Origin: Phlebotomus papatasi
Taxonomy: Eukaryota; Arthropoda; Insecta; Diptera; Psychodidae
Length of the DNA: 64,000 bases
NCBI RefSeq assembly: GCF_024763615.1
Contig: NC_077223.1
Span: forward strand, 70,804,627-70,868,626
Reading direction: 5' to 3'
Below are positions 33,301 to 38,498 of this stretch, piece after piece. The stretch's first letter is position 1; every line of letters begins with the position of its first letter. The position numbers and the translations under genes were made by a program. The notes beneath the pieces are model-generated. The model was not told the DNA's origin, ran no database searches, and saw only the letters and a program-made list of their open reading frames with translations.

Positions 33301-35806
33301 GAGATCTTAATTCTGTTGTAAAAAAAAGTAAGAATTGCCACGAGACCTGTTTGTAGTTCATTTTCATCTTTGTAACTTCTTTTTTCTTTCTAGTTTTTTT
33401 TTTTCATGTAAAATAGCGGCAAAGCGTTCCATACTTTGCGAAATGCTTGAACTCGTGATACAGATGCTATAACTCAAAAGAACTTTCGTATCATTTACCA
33501 TTTATGGGTTTACGACCGCTTTAAAAATCACTTATTGCATGGTCCCTCGAAATAAAGCGTGTGCATGAAAAATTTTCCCTGATGCTTAACGTAAGATCAG
33601 TCATAGTAGGCTTTGGATTTTTTTTTTTCGTCGGCGTCGTTTCAAGAGAATTTAATTAGCTTTCTTTTGCTGAAATTCTTTTTTTAAAGATATTGATTTT
33701 TGACTGAGTAATTAGAATGGAGAGCATGGTAAAATTTTAAAAGTTAGCAAAAATCTCAAAAATTCAAATTCGAATTCTGCTAAAATTGCGAAATTGACCG
33801 GGAAGTGTTCCGCTCTACTGTCCGGAAGATTATAATTCGGTTCAAGGAACTCAAGACTATTGTTGTGAAGCCGAGAGGAAGTGTCCAAAAGCCTGGGATT
33901 CAGGACAAGGGGATGGAAAAGAAAGTGATTGAGATTTTTGAGAAGCAACTCAGTCTTTCCATGCGTCATGTTGGCAAAAAGATGGGAATACATTGGAGCT
34001 TGGTCCATAAAATCAAGATTAGGGATGGTTTGAATATCTACCTTGATGGGGAGCAATCTCTCTCAATCCGCTCCCCATCGGACCGACAAATTCGGATAAA
34101 AATTGAAACCGATTCAGGCTTGTCAGGAATTTCAAGACCTTTCTAACGACCCAAAACAGCCCCCTTTAAGTTGAGAAAAACACATCTTTTCAATCGTTGA
34201 CCTTAAGAACCGTTATTAGAAATGCACAGAGAGGCGACAATCAGAACAAGTGATTCCCACCCAACTCCCCAACAATTTCACCCAAATAGAGACAGGAAAA
34301 AATTCCTGCCTCCGTCCAGGCTTGAACTGGGGACCTTTCGCTGTCTACGCGAATGCTCTACCAACTGAGCAATGAGGGCACTGGCTCTGACTATCTTTGC
34401 CACTGATCTCAACCAATTGCCATGTGCACATCAATTCGTTTTGACTCACACCGAGCCTAGGAAACAGTATCATGCGTACAATTGACTCAGCAGCTTATGT
34501 TTTCCATGGAAGAATTTATTTATTGTTAACAGCAATAAAATTGTTTGTAATTTGAATTCTGAGTCCTTCGGAAACTGGGCCAAACCTATAGCCTGAAGAC
34601 CGCTTTATTGAATATTAAGTACAAATATTTAATCTGATTTTAAAAAATCACCAAAAATGCATTTTATTTGGGATTTTTTTTACCCAGTAATGTACAGGCT
34701 GGAATTGTACAGTAGACTCTCTTAAATTCGGGCATATAGGACCGAAATGTCAGCCGAATTAAACAGAAATTCGGGCGACATGTGCATATAGATATTGAGT
34801 TTACACACTGATATATATCGTAAATTGCATGAAAATCCCTCAATAATGCAAAATCACATCAAAACTAAGACAAACCATGCTAAATTTGAGCATATTTGAT
34901 TCATTTGATTATCATAATTATACTTGAAAAATGACAACAAACTTTTTTCAAATGTAACTGCTGCCCGAATTAAAAAGTAGCCCGATCTTAAAAGAGCCGA
35001 ATTTGCGAGAGTCTACTGTATATAGTGATCCCATCCAACAACGGTTACCCGGTTTTGAAAAACCGGTTAACCCTTTAAGGACGAGAAGGTCAAAAATTGA
35101 GGGTCAGAAAATTTTTTTTTCTAACTTTTTAGAACAAAATACAACTTTAGAAGGCTGTAGGCAAAATTTCATTTTTGGGTCACTGGTGACCCAATCGTCC
35201 TTAAAGGGTTAACCGCCCTATTCTAGAGACCGGTTTTAAAACCGGTAAAGTTTTTAAAGTTAATGCGAGAAAAGTCCTTTTAATTTAAAGCTACTTAAAC
35301 TAGCTAAGCTAATTTAAGCTAGTTAAACTCAAGTACTAAAAATTTCCTGAATACTAGAAATGGAAACATTTCAATTTCACAAAATTAAACCCTTTAAATG
35401 TCATGATTACTTCTGTTATAATAACCGCCAGATGCCAGATTATATTTACCGGTAATAAAGGTTTAACCCAAATTAAAAAGTGTTTTCACCAGAGCACAGT
35501 TCAACTTTATGTAACTTATGCATTGCAATAAAGTCATTTATTGTTGATTATATTCTCTTATGGTCAGTTTTATCAGTTCCAACTGGAAAATACTGAGTTT
35601 TAACATTCATAATAAATTTTGTAAACAACTTTGGACTGTATTATTGGAAAGAATGATCTAATCACAACTGCTGTAAATTATGAAGAATAAAATAACAGGT
35701 AAATACTTACTCTTGATTTTGTAGCACTGCAATTCAGCCATGATGCAAATGTTTGTTGTCCACTCGGGACTAATAAACAATTCAATGCACTCCGTGCTCT
35801 ATACAT
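3259..35806 (-). CDS. OGDH: 2-oxoglutarate dehydrogenase E1 component, mitochondrial (all exons)
   Basis: This is the E1 subunit of the mitochondrial 2-oxoglutarate dehydrogenase complex. It decarboxylates 2-oxoglutarate with thiamine diphosphate and passes the succinyl group to the E2 lipoyl domain (TCA cycle). Coding exons on the minus strand, in order: 35806-35711, 31966-31826, 31597-31412, then 26805-26682 or 25342-25240, 24441-24360, 20152-19741, 19651-18715, 16416-15590, 10874-10720, then 9732-9477 or 3358-3259. All junctions are GT-AG and all phases match. The isoform with exon 26682 and the distal end has 3060 coding bases, 1019 residues, the usual family size. Landmarks: GMPHRGRLNVLANV at about 314, the TPP/metal region HGDAAF...NNQIGFTT at 414-455, and SGQDVERGTFSHRH at 678-691. 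The N-terminus is Ser/Arg-rich without early acids, as for mitochondrial import. Introns hold most of the repeats in the window. Confidence 0.97.
3359..4188. other. OGDH intron, low complexity
   Basis: AT-rich intron sequence between the distal last exon and the first MITE. It holds poly-T/poly-A runs and no repeat or coding signal I can support. Confidence 0.5.
4189..4412. mobile_element. Palindromic MITE, family A copy 2
   Basis: TA-flanked element of about 220 bp. The left end has GAAAGTACTTTCCCTTCG and GTTCATGCCTTCGAATAATG; the right end repeats this inverted (CATTATTCGAAGGCATGAAC, then GAAGGGAGAGTACTT). The arms are about 48 bp with a unique centre. There is no coding capacity; mobilisation by a mariner/Tc1 transposase is inferred from the TA flanks. 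Confidence 0.85.
4510..4725. mobile_element. Palindromic MITE, family A copy 3
   Basis: A second full copy lies 97 bp after the previous one, with the same ends (TAGGGGAAAGTACTCTTCC at the left, GAAGGGAGAGCACTTTCCCC at the right). It differs from copy 2 mainly in the centre. Confidence 0.85.
4740..5440. repeat. Old interspersed repeat, two direct copies
   Basis: Two related stretches, about 4790-4900 and 5285-5420, share the order 'aattttcacttgggctacc' / 'atattcacctgagctacc', then 'cgaaaa', then 'atcgtygga', then 'ccaaaa'. Inverted relatives lie at 40060-40200 and 60575-60700. No ends or coding region can be defined, so the element type is unknown. Confidence 0.5.
5441..5979. other. OGDH intron, nothing recognised
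   Basis: Intron sequence with no clear gene or repeat end. Short ORFs here look like chance. Confidence 0.4.
5980..6357. mobile_element. Two adjacent TIR elements of the CTTCAGACCTAAGGCTTA family
   Basis: The left copy runs from ACGGACTTCAGACCTAAGG (5982) to CCTTAGGTCTGAAGCCGG (about 6165-6182). A second starts at once with ACGGGCTTCAGACCTAAGG (6189) and ends near CTAGTCCGCAGACGGTCTTA (6337-6355). Relatives are at 43026-43205 and 45402-45763, with a single end at about 34565-34606. Copies are 170-230 bp without coding potential. Confidence 0.65.
6690..7405. repeat. GGGATTTTGG minisatellite, block 1, with alternating orientation
   Basis: Degenerate tandem units of about 15-18 bp built on TTTCGGGATTTTGGC. 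Blocks in forward orientation (about 6770-6885, 6990-7120, 7200-7275, 7330-7400) alternate with blocks in reverse orientation, CCAAAATCCCGAAAAGCC (about 6690-6765, 6890-6985, 7130-7200, 7275-7330). Long ORFs on both strands follow from the stop-poor unit and are not genes. The block lies in the OGDH intron between the two last exons. Confidence 0.85.
7406..8778. other. OGDH intron, nothing certain
   Basis: AT-rich intron sequence. One truncated relative of the CAGTAGACTCTC TIR family is visible at about 7831-7901 (TTCACGCCCGAATTTCTC ... AGAGAATCTACTGTA). Otherwise only low-complexity runs and chance ORFs are present. Confidence 0.45.
8781..9345. mobile_element. Long foldback element with TTACGAACATTT arms, copy 1
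   Basis: The left arm (from ACACAGAAAAAAAAATATTT at 8781) and right arm (ending CTGTGTTA at 9345) are inverted copies of each other over about 270 bp, rich in the word TTACGAACATTT. The centre (about 9065-9105) is unrelated and contains CAACCGCTTATCCC and GGGGTCGCG. ORFs reported within the arms are mirror images of each other and not genes. A second copy lies at 30013-30509. Confidence 0.85.
9368..9373 (-). promoter_or_regulatory. Candidate poly(A) signal for the proximal OGDH last exon
   Basis: Minus-strand AATAAA (plus TTTATT) lies about 105 bases downstream of the TGA of the alternative last exon at 9477-9732. Position and orientation suit 3' end formation of the long isoform; use is inferred. 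Confidence 0.4.
9477..9732 (-). CDS. OGDH: OGDH alternative last coding exon (long C-terminal tail)
   Basis: The minus strand has an acceptor (TTGCAG, with branch-like CTAAT 20 bases upstream) followed by one base plus 85 codons ending in TGA at 9479-9477. The phase is exactly that needed after the exon at 10720-10874, which ends in AG of a Ser codon. The translation starts SHEVGNREISSDAAASSASA, passes through a Ser/Ala/Thr stretch, then TWLGRIFGPNSPKKHAN, and ends with a basic KVKKSFKTTRPIR. The region is less AT-rich than its surroundings and uses varied codons, unlike nearby junk ORFs. It would replace the 32-residue conserved C-terminus. I do not know a function for this tail; it could also be an unusual chance ORF, but phase, stop, acceptor and poly(A) signal all agree. 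Confidence 0.7.
9733..10719. other. OGDH intron, nothing recognised
   Basis: AT-rich intron between the alternative last exon and the exon at 10720, with poly-A/T runs. Small ORFs at 10017-10217 and 10432-10674 are low-complexity and not supported as genes. Confidence 0.5.
10720..10874 (-). CDS. OGDH: OGDH exon, C-terminal transketolase-like region
   Basis: 155 bp, entering in phase 0 and leaving after AG (phase 2). It encodes ISPFPYDLVKKEAEKYSNAE, then VWTQEEAKNQGAWGYVQPR and ends SASRDV. 'WxQEExxNxGAWxYVxPR' is the signature near the end of all OGDH E1 proteins. The donor GTAAATGC can splice to either last exon. Confidence 0.96.
10875..11326. other. OGDH intron, nothing certain
   Basis: Intron sequence without a defined repeat up to the conserved hairpin at 11327. 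Confidence 0.4.
11327..11352. repeat. Conserved 10-bp-stem hairpin, copy 1
   Basis: AGCTGAGATT, a 6-base loop, then AATCTCAGCT: a perfect 10-bp stem. It marks the end of an interspersed non-coding repeat whose sequence continues to the right (GATCGGGCCCAAATTT at about 11387-11400). The same arrangement, inverted, occurs at 22289-22314. Confidence 0.7.
11411..12404 (-). mobile_element. Remnant PIF/Harbinger-type transposon
   Basis: The ends are inverted relatives: TCACACTAGAGAATTTCACA at 11411 and AATGTGAAATTTTCTAGTGT ending about 12401. The minus strand inside carries the N-terminal part of a Harbinger transposase (next entry). The ends resemble those of the 400-bp MITEs at 12702 and 38499, which may be its non-autonomous relatives. 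At 1.0 kb it is much shorter than a full Harbinger, so most of the transposase is deleted. Confidence 0.65.
11833..12240 (-). pseudogene. Harbinger (HARBI1-like) transposase, N-terminal fragment
   Basis: The frame of 135 codons starts at 12240. It contains RRRVWARDWLLTRPSHGFVE and then FLRMTSEEFEEHLQIVGPYL, which correspond to the 'RRxWVRPWLxRRxxxGxYxxL ... FRMxxxxFxxLLxxVxPxI' block at the start of Harbinger/ALP1-type nuclease transposases. Beyond about residue 90 the similarity fades and the DDE nuclease core is absent. Not functional. Confidence 0.65.
12440..12700. repeat. Interspersed non-coding repeat fragment ('tatagctcgggtcagg' family)
   Basis: The stretch with GATATCGACAAGGGGTTTTC and ATCGATCGGGGTCAAA is the inverted counterpart of 21950-22200 (AAAACCGCAAGTCGATATC; TTGAGCCCGATCGAT). 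It continues at 13104-13526 after an inserted MITE. No coding content is seen. Confidence 0.6.
12702..13102. mobile_element. 400-bp palindromic MITE (TTATCACACTTGCACATTAA), copy 1
   Basis: TGTTATCACACTTGCACATT at the left is matched inverted at the right (AATGTGCAAGTGTGATAAT). The internal arms are also inverted copies of each other, so the whole 400 bp folds on itself. The full second copy is at 38499-38902. No coding potential. Confidence 0.85.
13103..13526. repeat. Interspersed non-coding repeat fragment, continued
   Basis: Contains ATAGCTGAGGTCGAGACC and CCCTGACCCGAGCTATAACC, words shared with the repeats at 20560-22320. Judged to be the other side of the host repeat interrupted by the MITE at 12702. 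Confidence 0.5.
13527..14460. mobile_element. TIR element TAGGGGAGACCGG
   Basis: The left end AGGGGAGACCGGAGTAGAT and right end TACCCCGGTCTCCCCTA are inverted repeats, with TA at both borders. It is about 930 bp long, with no recognisable transposase; the 75-codon ORF at 13970 is not convincing. A truncated second copy starts at 55309. The next element abuts it three bases later. Confidence 0.7.
14463..15502 (+). mobile_element. TIR element with pogo/psq-type DNA-binding fragment
   Basis: The ends AGGGGAAGTCTGCCAAATTT and AAATTTGGCACACTTGCCC (inverted) border a 1.04-kb element flanked by TA. The plus strand at about 15020-15170 encodes FYEKDDVEKALEEFRKGK and ESARKFEM, then in another frame LQDKLHGRSQGL. 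Together these match the psq/CENP-B-type helix-turn-helix at the N-terminus of pogo/Tigger transposases ('Y-x4-L-x-A-L-x3-R-x-G-x5-A-A-x-x-F-x-I-P-x-S-T-L-x-x-K-x2-G'). A frameshift splits it and no DDE domain follows, so it is a non-autonomous remnant. A degenerate relative is at 48570-49283. Confidence 0.65.
15020..15175 (+). pseudogene. psq-type HTH of a pogo-like transposase, frameshifted
   Basis: About 50 residues readable in two frames: VEKALEEFRKGKLLRESARK and then SGLQDKLHGRSQGL. The family motif is a DNA-binding helix-turn-helix; the catalytic part is missing. It lies inside the TIR element at 14463-15502. Confidence 0.55.
15590..16416 (-). CDS. OGDH: OGDH exon, transketolase pyrimidine-binding region
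   Basis: 827 bp, starting with two bases that complete a Gly codon and ending in phase 0 (CAG|GTAAGT). It encodes about residues 660-935: EAMAFGSLLKEGIHVRLSGQ, DVERGTFSHRHHVLHHQ, VMWEGQFGDFMNTAQCIIDQ and LLPHGMEGMGPEHSSARLER. These match the conserved second half of E1, where the pyrimidine ring of TPP binds at the dimer interface. No breaks were found. Confidence 0.97.
16545..18480. repeat. GGGATTTTGG minisatellite, block 2, with about 540-bp higher-order period
   Basis: About 1.9 kb of degenerate 15-18 bp units of TTTCGGGATTTTGGC. The first 100 bp (16545-16650) run in reverse orientation, the rest forward. A recognisable landmark, 'aatttagctattcgag' followed by 'tttttgacccattcaggact', recurs near 16955, 17490 and 18044, giving a higher-order repeat of about 535-553 bp. 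The array fills most of the 2.3-kb intron between exons 15590-16416 and 18715-19651. All ORFs here are products of the stop-poor unit. Confidence 0.9.
18715..19651 (-). CDS. OGDH: OGDH exon, central TPP-binding region
   Basis: 937 bp, phase 0 in, phase 1 out (TTG G|GTGAGT). It encodes residues 348-659: YHLGTYIERLNRVTNKNIR, NPSHLECVNPVVQGKTRAEQ, the TPP/Mg region ILVHGDAAFCGQGVVFETF with VVNNQIGFTTDPRRSRSS, and YRRNGHNEIDEPMFTQPLMY. These residues form the diphosphate and metal site of E1. The acceptor is GATTAG at 19653-19652. Confidence 0.97.
19741..20152 (-). CDS. OGDH: OGDH exon, N-terminal part of the catalytic core
   Basis: 412 bp, entering with one base that completes Arg and ending in phase 0 (GAT|GTAAGT). 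It encodes EILDRLEHVYCNKIGVEFMF, NSLEQCNWIRQKFETPD and SIIMGMPHRGRLNVLANV. The GMPHRGRLN block is the E1 signature that contacts the cofactor. The intron after it is only 89 bp. Confidence 0.97.
20560..22320. repeat. Long interspersed non-coding repeat ending in a conserved hairpin
   Basis: This stretch carries repeated phrases such as TATAGCTCGGGTCAGGGG (about 21671-21688 and again at 21900-21917) and CATACTAAAATTTGAGCCCG. It ends with the hairpin at 22289-22314. Inverted fragments of the same family are at 11327-11410, 12440-12700 and 13103-13526. No transposase or RT could be read. The element class is unknown. Confidence 0.55.
22289..22314. repeat. Conserved 10-bp-stem hairpin, copy 2
   Basis: AGGTGAGATT, loop ATTAAG, AATCTCACCT. 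The same stem as copy 1 at 11327, but one G-C pair is reversed (GC pair against CG pair), so pairing is kept. Followed by AATAC in both copies when oriented alike. Confidence 0.7.
22465..22610. mobile_element. Small MITE with TTTTCGTC ends
   Basis: AAGAATTTTCGTCAAAA at the left is matched inverted by TTTTTGACGAAAATTGC at the right, with internal inverted sequence (GCATTTTCGAAAGAATTGTG / CAATTTCGTTTAAAAACG). A relative with GAGCAATTTTCGTCC lies at 29402-29523. Borders are approximate. Confidence 0.45.
23471..23625. mobile_element. 150-bp MITE, TTTAAGGACG family, copy 1
   Basis: CCTTTAAGGACGGGAG at the left and CGTCCTTAAACGGTTAA at the right. The centre has the degenerate palindrome GTTACCTGTGACCC. 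Better-preserved copies are at 35069-35212 and 39888-40025. Confidence 0.65.
23650..23800. repeat. GGGATTTTGG minisatellite, block 3
   Basis: About 150 bp of TTTCGGGATTTTGGC units, the third block of this family inside the OGDH gene. Confidence 0.75.
24360..24441 (-). CDS. OGDH: OGDH small exon before the catalytic core
   Basis: 82 bp, two bases completing Gly, 26 codons (EHDMERVFKLPSTTFIGG then KEEKYLPL) and two bases of Arg. 'FxLPxTTFIGG' is a conserved OGDH block. Both alternative upstream exons end in the phase this exon needs. Confidence 0.95.
25240..25342 (-). CDS. OGDH: OGDH mutually exclusive exon b
   Basis: 103 bp, phase 0 in, phase 1 out, with acceptor TTTAG and donor G|GTAAGT. 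It encodes IRGHHIAQTDPLGI and then NNINLEDKRATKLIYSNFNF. It is homologous to exon a at 26682-26805 over RGHxxAxxDPLGI but differs after it. Since both are 3n+1 bases long, including both would break the frame; each transcript must use one. This region corresponds to the part of vertebrate OGDH altered by splicing and linked to Ca2+ response. Confidence 0.92.
26362..26385. repeat. Conserved hairpin, degenerate copy 3
   Basis: CTAAGATT (26360-26367), loop GTTTAG, AATCTTAG (26374-26381): an 8-bp stem with the same 6-base loop length and the AGATT/AATCT core as the hairpins at 11327 and 22289. One outer pair is lost. Could be coincidence. Confidence 0.35.
26682..26805 (-). CDS. OGDH: OGDH mutually exclusive exon a
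   Basis: 124 bp, phase 0 in, phase 1 out (TTC G|GTAATT). It encodes SRGHLMADLDPLGILNSELK, VGPDGVKRRANEQVTRKYMN and F. This reads on from SYQ of the previous exon to give the family motif SYQxRGHxxAxxDPLGI. The tail after DPLGI is longer by seven residues than in exon b and has different charged residues. Confidence 0.94.
26806..30012. other. OGDH intron, mostly unrecognised
   Basis: AT-rich intron. It contains a short strong hairpin at about 27380-27410 (GATTGCAGTAT / ATACTGCAATC), and a copy of an interspersed repeat at about 28695-28810 (GTAAATGACGCGAAAGTAC). The latter is also seen inverted near 33425-33520 and split around 45225-45835. TIR-like sequence with AGCCCCAG is near 28925 and 29642. 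No gene. Confidence 0.45.
29402..29523. mobile_element. Small MITE related to 22465-22610
   Basis: CACACTGAGAGCAATTTTCG at the left; internal and right parts (ATCAAAATTCTGTCAAAAAT) mirror it. Borders approximate; no coding content. Confidence 0.4.
30013..30509. mobile_element. Long foldback element with TTACGAACATTT arms, copy 2
   Basis: Begins TACACAGAAAAATATATTTC and ends ACGATTTTTTCTATGTA, with arms of about 230 bp rich in TTCGTAAA/TTTACGAA words. Same family as 8781-9345 but a different centre. ORFs within are arm sequence. Confidence 0.8.
30510..31411. other. OGDH intron, nothing recognised
   Basis: AT-rich sequence with simple-sequence runs upstream (in plus coordinates) of the exon at 31412. 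Confidence 0.45.
31412..31597 (-). CDS. OGDH: OGDH exon, N-terminal domain
   Basis: 186 bp, phase 0 on both sides. It encodes SWDAYFRNNSYTAPPSLAPV, PKGHVALSEIRSLPGAVGSA and then VIDDHLAVQAIIRSYQ. 'SWDAYFR' and 'DHLxVQxIIRxYQ' are characteristic of OGDH. The acceptor has TTTTTTTGCGTTTTGCAG. Confidence 0.96.
31826..31966 (-). CDS. OGDH: OGDH exon, start of mature protein
   Basis: 141 bp, 47 codons, phase 0 on both sides. It encodes IASELLPASSLRHYNSAAAE and then PFLNGSSSNYVEDMYNAWLR with DPASVH. 'AEPFLNGSSSxYVExMYxxWLxDPxSVH' is the conserved E2/E3-interaction segment at the start of mature OGDH, so the import signal is cleaved within or just before this exon. Confidence 0.96.
31967..32401. other. 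OGDH intron, nothing recognised
   Basis: Intron sequence between the exon at 31826 and the TIR element at 32402. Confidence 0.4.
32402..33267. mobile_element. 870-bp TIR element AGGGTAAATGTCCTAATTC, copy 1
   Basis: TAGGGTAAATGTCCTAATTC at the left and GAATTAGTTTAATTTTCCCTA at the right are inverted relatives followed by AAAACC, with TA at both borders. A near-full copy lies at 37626-38494 and an interrupted one at 51293-53015. No transposase could be read; probably a non-autonomous TA-inserting element. Confidence 0.8.
33730..34146 (+). pseudogene. mariner-type transposase, N-terminal fragment
   Basis: Plus strand: IAKLTGKC, a frameshift, then STVRKIIIRFKELKTIVVKP, DKGMEKKVIEIFEKQLSLSM and RHVGKKMGIHWSLVHKIK. 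This is the paired helix-turn-helix region of a mariner-type transposase ('SLSMRxVGKKMGxxxSxVxxIK'). The catalytic domain is absent. It belongs to a different lineage from the mariner at 362-1675. Confidence 0.7.
34175..34380 (-). repeat. tRNA-derived SINE-like element
   Basis: The minus strand from 34380 looks like a tRNA. D-arm GCTCAGTTGGTAGAGC (box A), a perfect 5-bp anticodon stem TTCGC/GCGAA around loop GTAGACA, then CAGTTCAAGCCTGG (box B). The acceptor stem has mismatches, so this is not a working tRNA. An unrelated body with GGAATTTTTTCCTGTCTC and ATTGTTGGGGAGTTGGGTGG follows, as in tRNA-derived SINEs. The 3' border is uncertain. Confidence 0.55.
34708..35020. mobile_element. TIR element TACAGTAGACTCTC, copy 1
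   Basis: TACAGTAGACTCTCTTAAAT at the left and GCGAGAGTCTACTGTA at the right, with inner repeats AATTCGGGC / GCCCGAATT. About 310 bp, no coding content. Other copies: 55586-55823, 56398-56741, 59519-59755; truncated at 7831-7901. Confidence 0.85.
35069..35212. mobile_element. MITE with TTAACCCTTTAAGGACGA ends, copy 2
   Basis: The ends are exact inverted repeats (AACCCTTTAAGGACGA / TCGTCCTTAAAGGGTTAA). Near the right end is the palindrome GGGTCACTGGTGACCC, a perfect or near-perfect 16-mer. Confidence 0.8.
35213..35710. other. OGDH intron, nothing recognised
   Basis: AT-rich intron adjoining the first coding exon. Confidence 0.4.
35711..35806 (-). CDS. OGDH: OGDH first coding exon (mitochondrial presequence)
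   Basis: ATG at 35806-35804, 32 codons, donor AGA|GTAAGT. It encodes MYRARSALNCLLVPSGQQTF and ASWLNCSATKSR: Arg/Ser/Ala-rich, no acidic residue, as expected of an import signal. An acceptor (CTGCAG, with TTCTTTCCTTCTGTCTG upstream) lies 11 bases before the ATG, ending at 35818, so at least one non-coding 5' exon lies further up. No other in-frame ATG fits. Confidence 0.9.
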
Positions 35807-36879
35807 TTTTCTGAGGGCTGCAGACAGAAGGAAAGAATGCATTAGAGAAAAAAATAATACTGCATTTTACAAAGTCAATAGCAAATTAACGTAATTTTCT
35901 TCTCAATAATCCAATGCTATGCAAGCAACACAATCATTCGGCTGGAGGTCAGCTAAATCCGAATAACCCGTACATTCATGAACAATTGGTTATATATCTT
36001 TTTGTAATTCAATGAATCACCTCACAGACAGTGAAAAAAATTGCGCGAATCCAGTTGATTAACCCTGAGAAATAATTCAGATAAGATAGTGGACATTCGT
36101 GCAAGACAATTTTTATTCCTATTTATATATAGTAAAATAGAGACGCAAAATGACAATTTAGGATGACAAAAAGAAACTGGTAAATTTCTTGCGGATCTCA
36201 CGTGAAACATCTTATATAATTTAATGAATTTTTCAACTCTTCAAAAATTCACATCTGTATCTCTGTGTGATCTTACACTCTTCTTGAGAAATTTCAACAT
36301 CATCGCTCCGCAACCTCTCTTTCAAAATTCTTAATCTCACTTTCCTCATTCACTCATTCACACAAAAATATTTTTCTTCTTTAGTGTATTCTTCACTTTA
36401 CTCATATTCCTCCTCTCTCTCTCTGCATTTCTAACGTCAAATTTTTATTTTTATTAGGCTTGGTAAAAATTTTCCATTGAACGCAAAAACCTCGAGTTTT
36501 ATGTGAACAAGATTAGCTAGATAAATTATTGTAGTGTAAATTGTTATTAAGATGTTGAGAATAATATTAATTTTCACTATTTATTTCTAGCACGAACTTT
36601 ATGGAAAAATTTCTTTTAAAATCACTCTTCCTTTCAAACTTTGCAAAAAAAAAGAACTCTTTACGAATTTTGATTTAGCATTCACCTTTAAAAAATCAAC
36701 CACTATCAACAAGACACTTGTGTCCTACTTTCATTCAATTCTACCGACTCTTGATGTTGCAATAAAAATACTCTGTTTTTTTTTAATAAATCGTATCTCC
36801 CCCTCTTTTCACTTCTCAAATCATTGACTTTACAAAACGGCGCGTTGGTGCTTTACAATTCCTTCGTATTGAGTTATAC

Positions 36880-36925
36880 CTCAAAAAGAGCGTTTGAGCA
36901 CGTTCAGTGCCTCGAACTGACTGAC
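36880..36925 (-). promoter_or_regulatory. Candidate OGDH initiator and 5' non-coding exon
   Basis: On the minus strand TAGTCAGTCAGTTCGAGG contains the arthropod initiator consensus TCAGTY. About 40 bases later TTTTTGAG|GTATAACTC is a usable donor that could join to the acceptor at 35819-35818. Speculative; other TSSs upstream are possible. Confidence 0.3.
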
Positions 36926-37625
36926 TAGAGTTTGCGCCAAAAGCATTATGAGCAATGGGCTTTTTCGTTCAAATACACTTGAGCAAATTTCCAACACGTC
37001 AATGAATCCCACACACCCATTTCTCTGTTGCGGCACAAATTACTGCGTTATCGGCCACAATCAGCATACATAGACATTGCTTGACCATGTGATAAGGAAG
37101 CCCCACTGAATTGGGGTTCATTCAAAAACATTTGCCTGAATTCCACGAGGAAGACAAATTCGTTCCAAAAAAATAATGAAGAGAAAAAAATAAGATTAAA
37201 AAGAACCTCCTATTTATCATCCACGCTGGATTTATGTATTTTTATTTCTTTTTTTTTATTGTAACGGAACCAAGCCCGTTTGGATTGGCGATTCGCTGAA
37301 CCGCATCTGACTTTGCCTCCAAACGCAAACACAACAAAATATACATTTGTTGAGAGTCATATTTCTTGATTTAATACCCCACACTCAATGCAATCATTCA
37401 AGCTTCGTAACTAATGCGATAAATTTTGAAAAAAATACTTTTACTGCCACTGAAAATGTCTAATATCAGCTGACTCAATTGTTTATGCAATATATTGTAT
37501 TCTTATCAATTTTATAGAACTATGTGTACACTTTGTATGATGTTATACAATAGAAAGCTCATTTGATAGAAAATTCATAAAAGGAGAAAATCATTGGAAG
37601 ATAAGGAATGCGGTTATGTGAGATA
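36926..37625. other. Upstream flank of OGDH, less AT-rich
   Basis: Mixed-composition sequence with stretches such as CCAAGCCCGTTTGGATTGGC. Possible promoter/enhancer DNA; no gene or defined repeat recognised. Confidence 0.35.
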
Positions 37626-38494
37626 TAGGGTAAATGTCCTAATTCAAAACCGATTCCAGACGTTTTAACTTTGACAGAAGATTCAACACATTACGTTCAT
37701 ATTTTTTCTGAAGAGAATTACATAAATTTGCTCCTTGACTCTTCTAGAATGTTACTGTTTAGTGAAAATTCTTTAGATATAATTTGAAAACTTCTTAAAT
37801 ACAAGAAAAATACGCGAGTGTAAAATACTTCTATTGGAAACAAATTAATCTAAATGGAGACAAGGAAAATTTTCTAATTGGAGACAAACAGTGTAACTGA
37901 AACCGAGACGAAAGGCTTCAAAAACCTTGTTAGGTTGCTCCTGAGTGCAGGATTTGTTCCTATTTCTGGTCTTTTCTCCTTTCCCAACTAAAACAATAAG
38001 AAAATCTCTCCAAAAAAAAACTCATATTTCCAGAGTTTCCTATTGAAGCATTTGCAGAAACTTCAGAAAAACCCTTTTTGTTCACGAAATAGGTAATTAT
38101 TTCATTTGAAAACTTCACGTACCGTTAACAATAAAGATTAGCACTTAATTTAACTAAAATTATCCAGAAATATGACATAAATGTTAAACAAAACGAATAA
38201 ACAAAATCATGTCATTGTGTTTTTCATTGGAAAACATGGTCAGATATATGAAAAATTCGATTGTGAAAAGGTACACCTTTAATTTTTCTGAGAAATTACC
38301 AAATTAAAATTTGTGAATATGAATGGATTTTCGTTTTATTTGGAGCAAAATCAACTAAATAATGAAACTGTGGTATAGAAAATTTATAAATGATAACTTA
38401 GTACTGCATTTATCATGAAAACAATGACGTTTCCATTTGGAATAGAGAAAAATTTCCATTTGGAGCAGGTTTTGAATTGGCTTAATTTACCCTA
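37626..38494. mobile_element. 870-bp TIR element AGGGTAAATGTCCTAATTC, copy 2
   Basis: Full-length direct copy of 32402-33267, with the same ends and TA borders and scattered substitutions and small indels. Ends 4 bp before the palindromic MITE at 38499. Confidence 0.85.
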
Positions 38495-38498
38495 ACAG

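Noticed and set aside
34308..34380. A functional tRNA gene
   Set aside because: Acceptor stem and one T-stem pair are mismatched, the variable loop does not suit the anticodon, and a SINE-like body follows.
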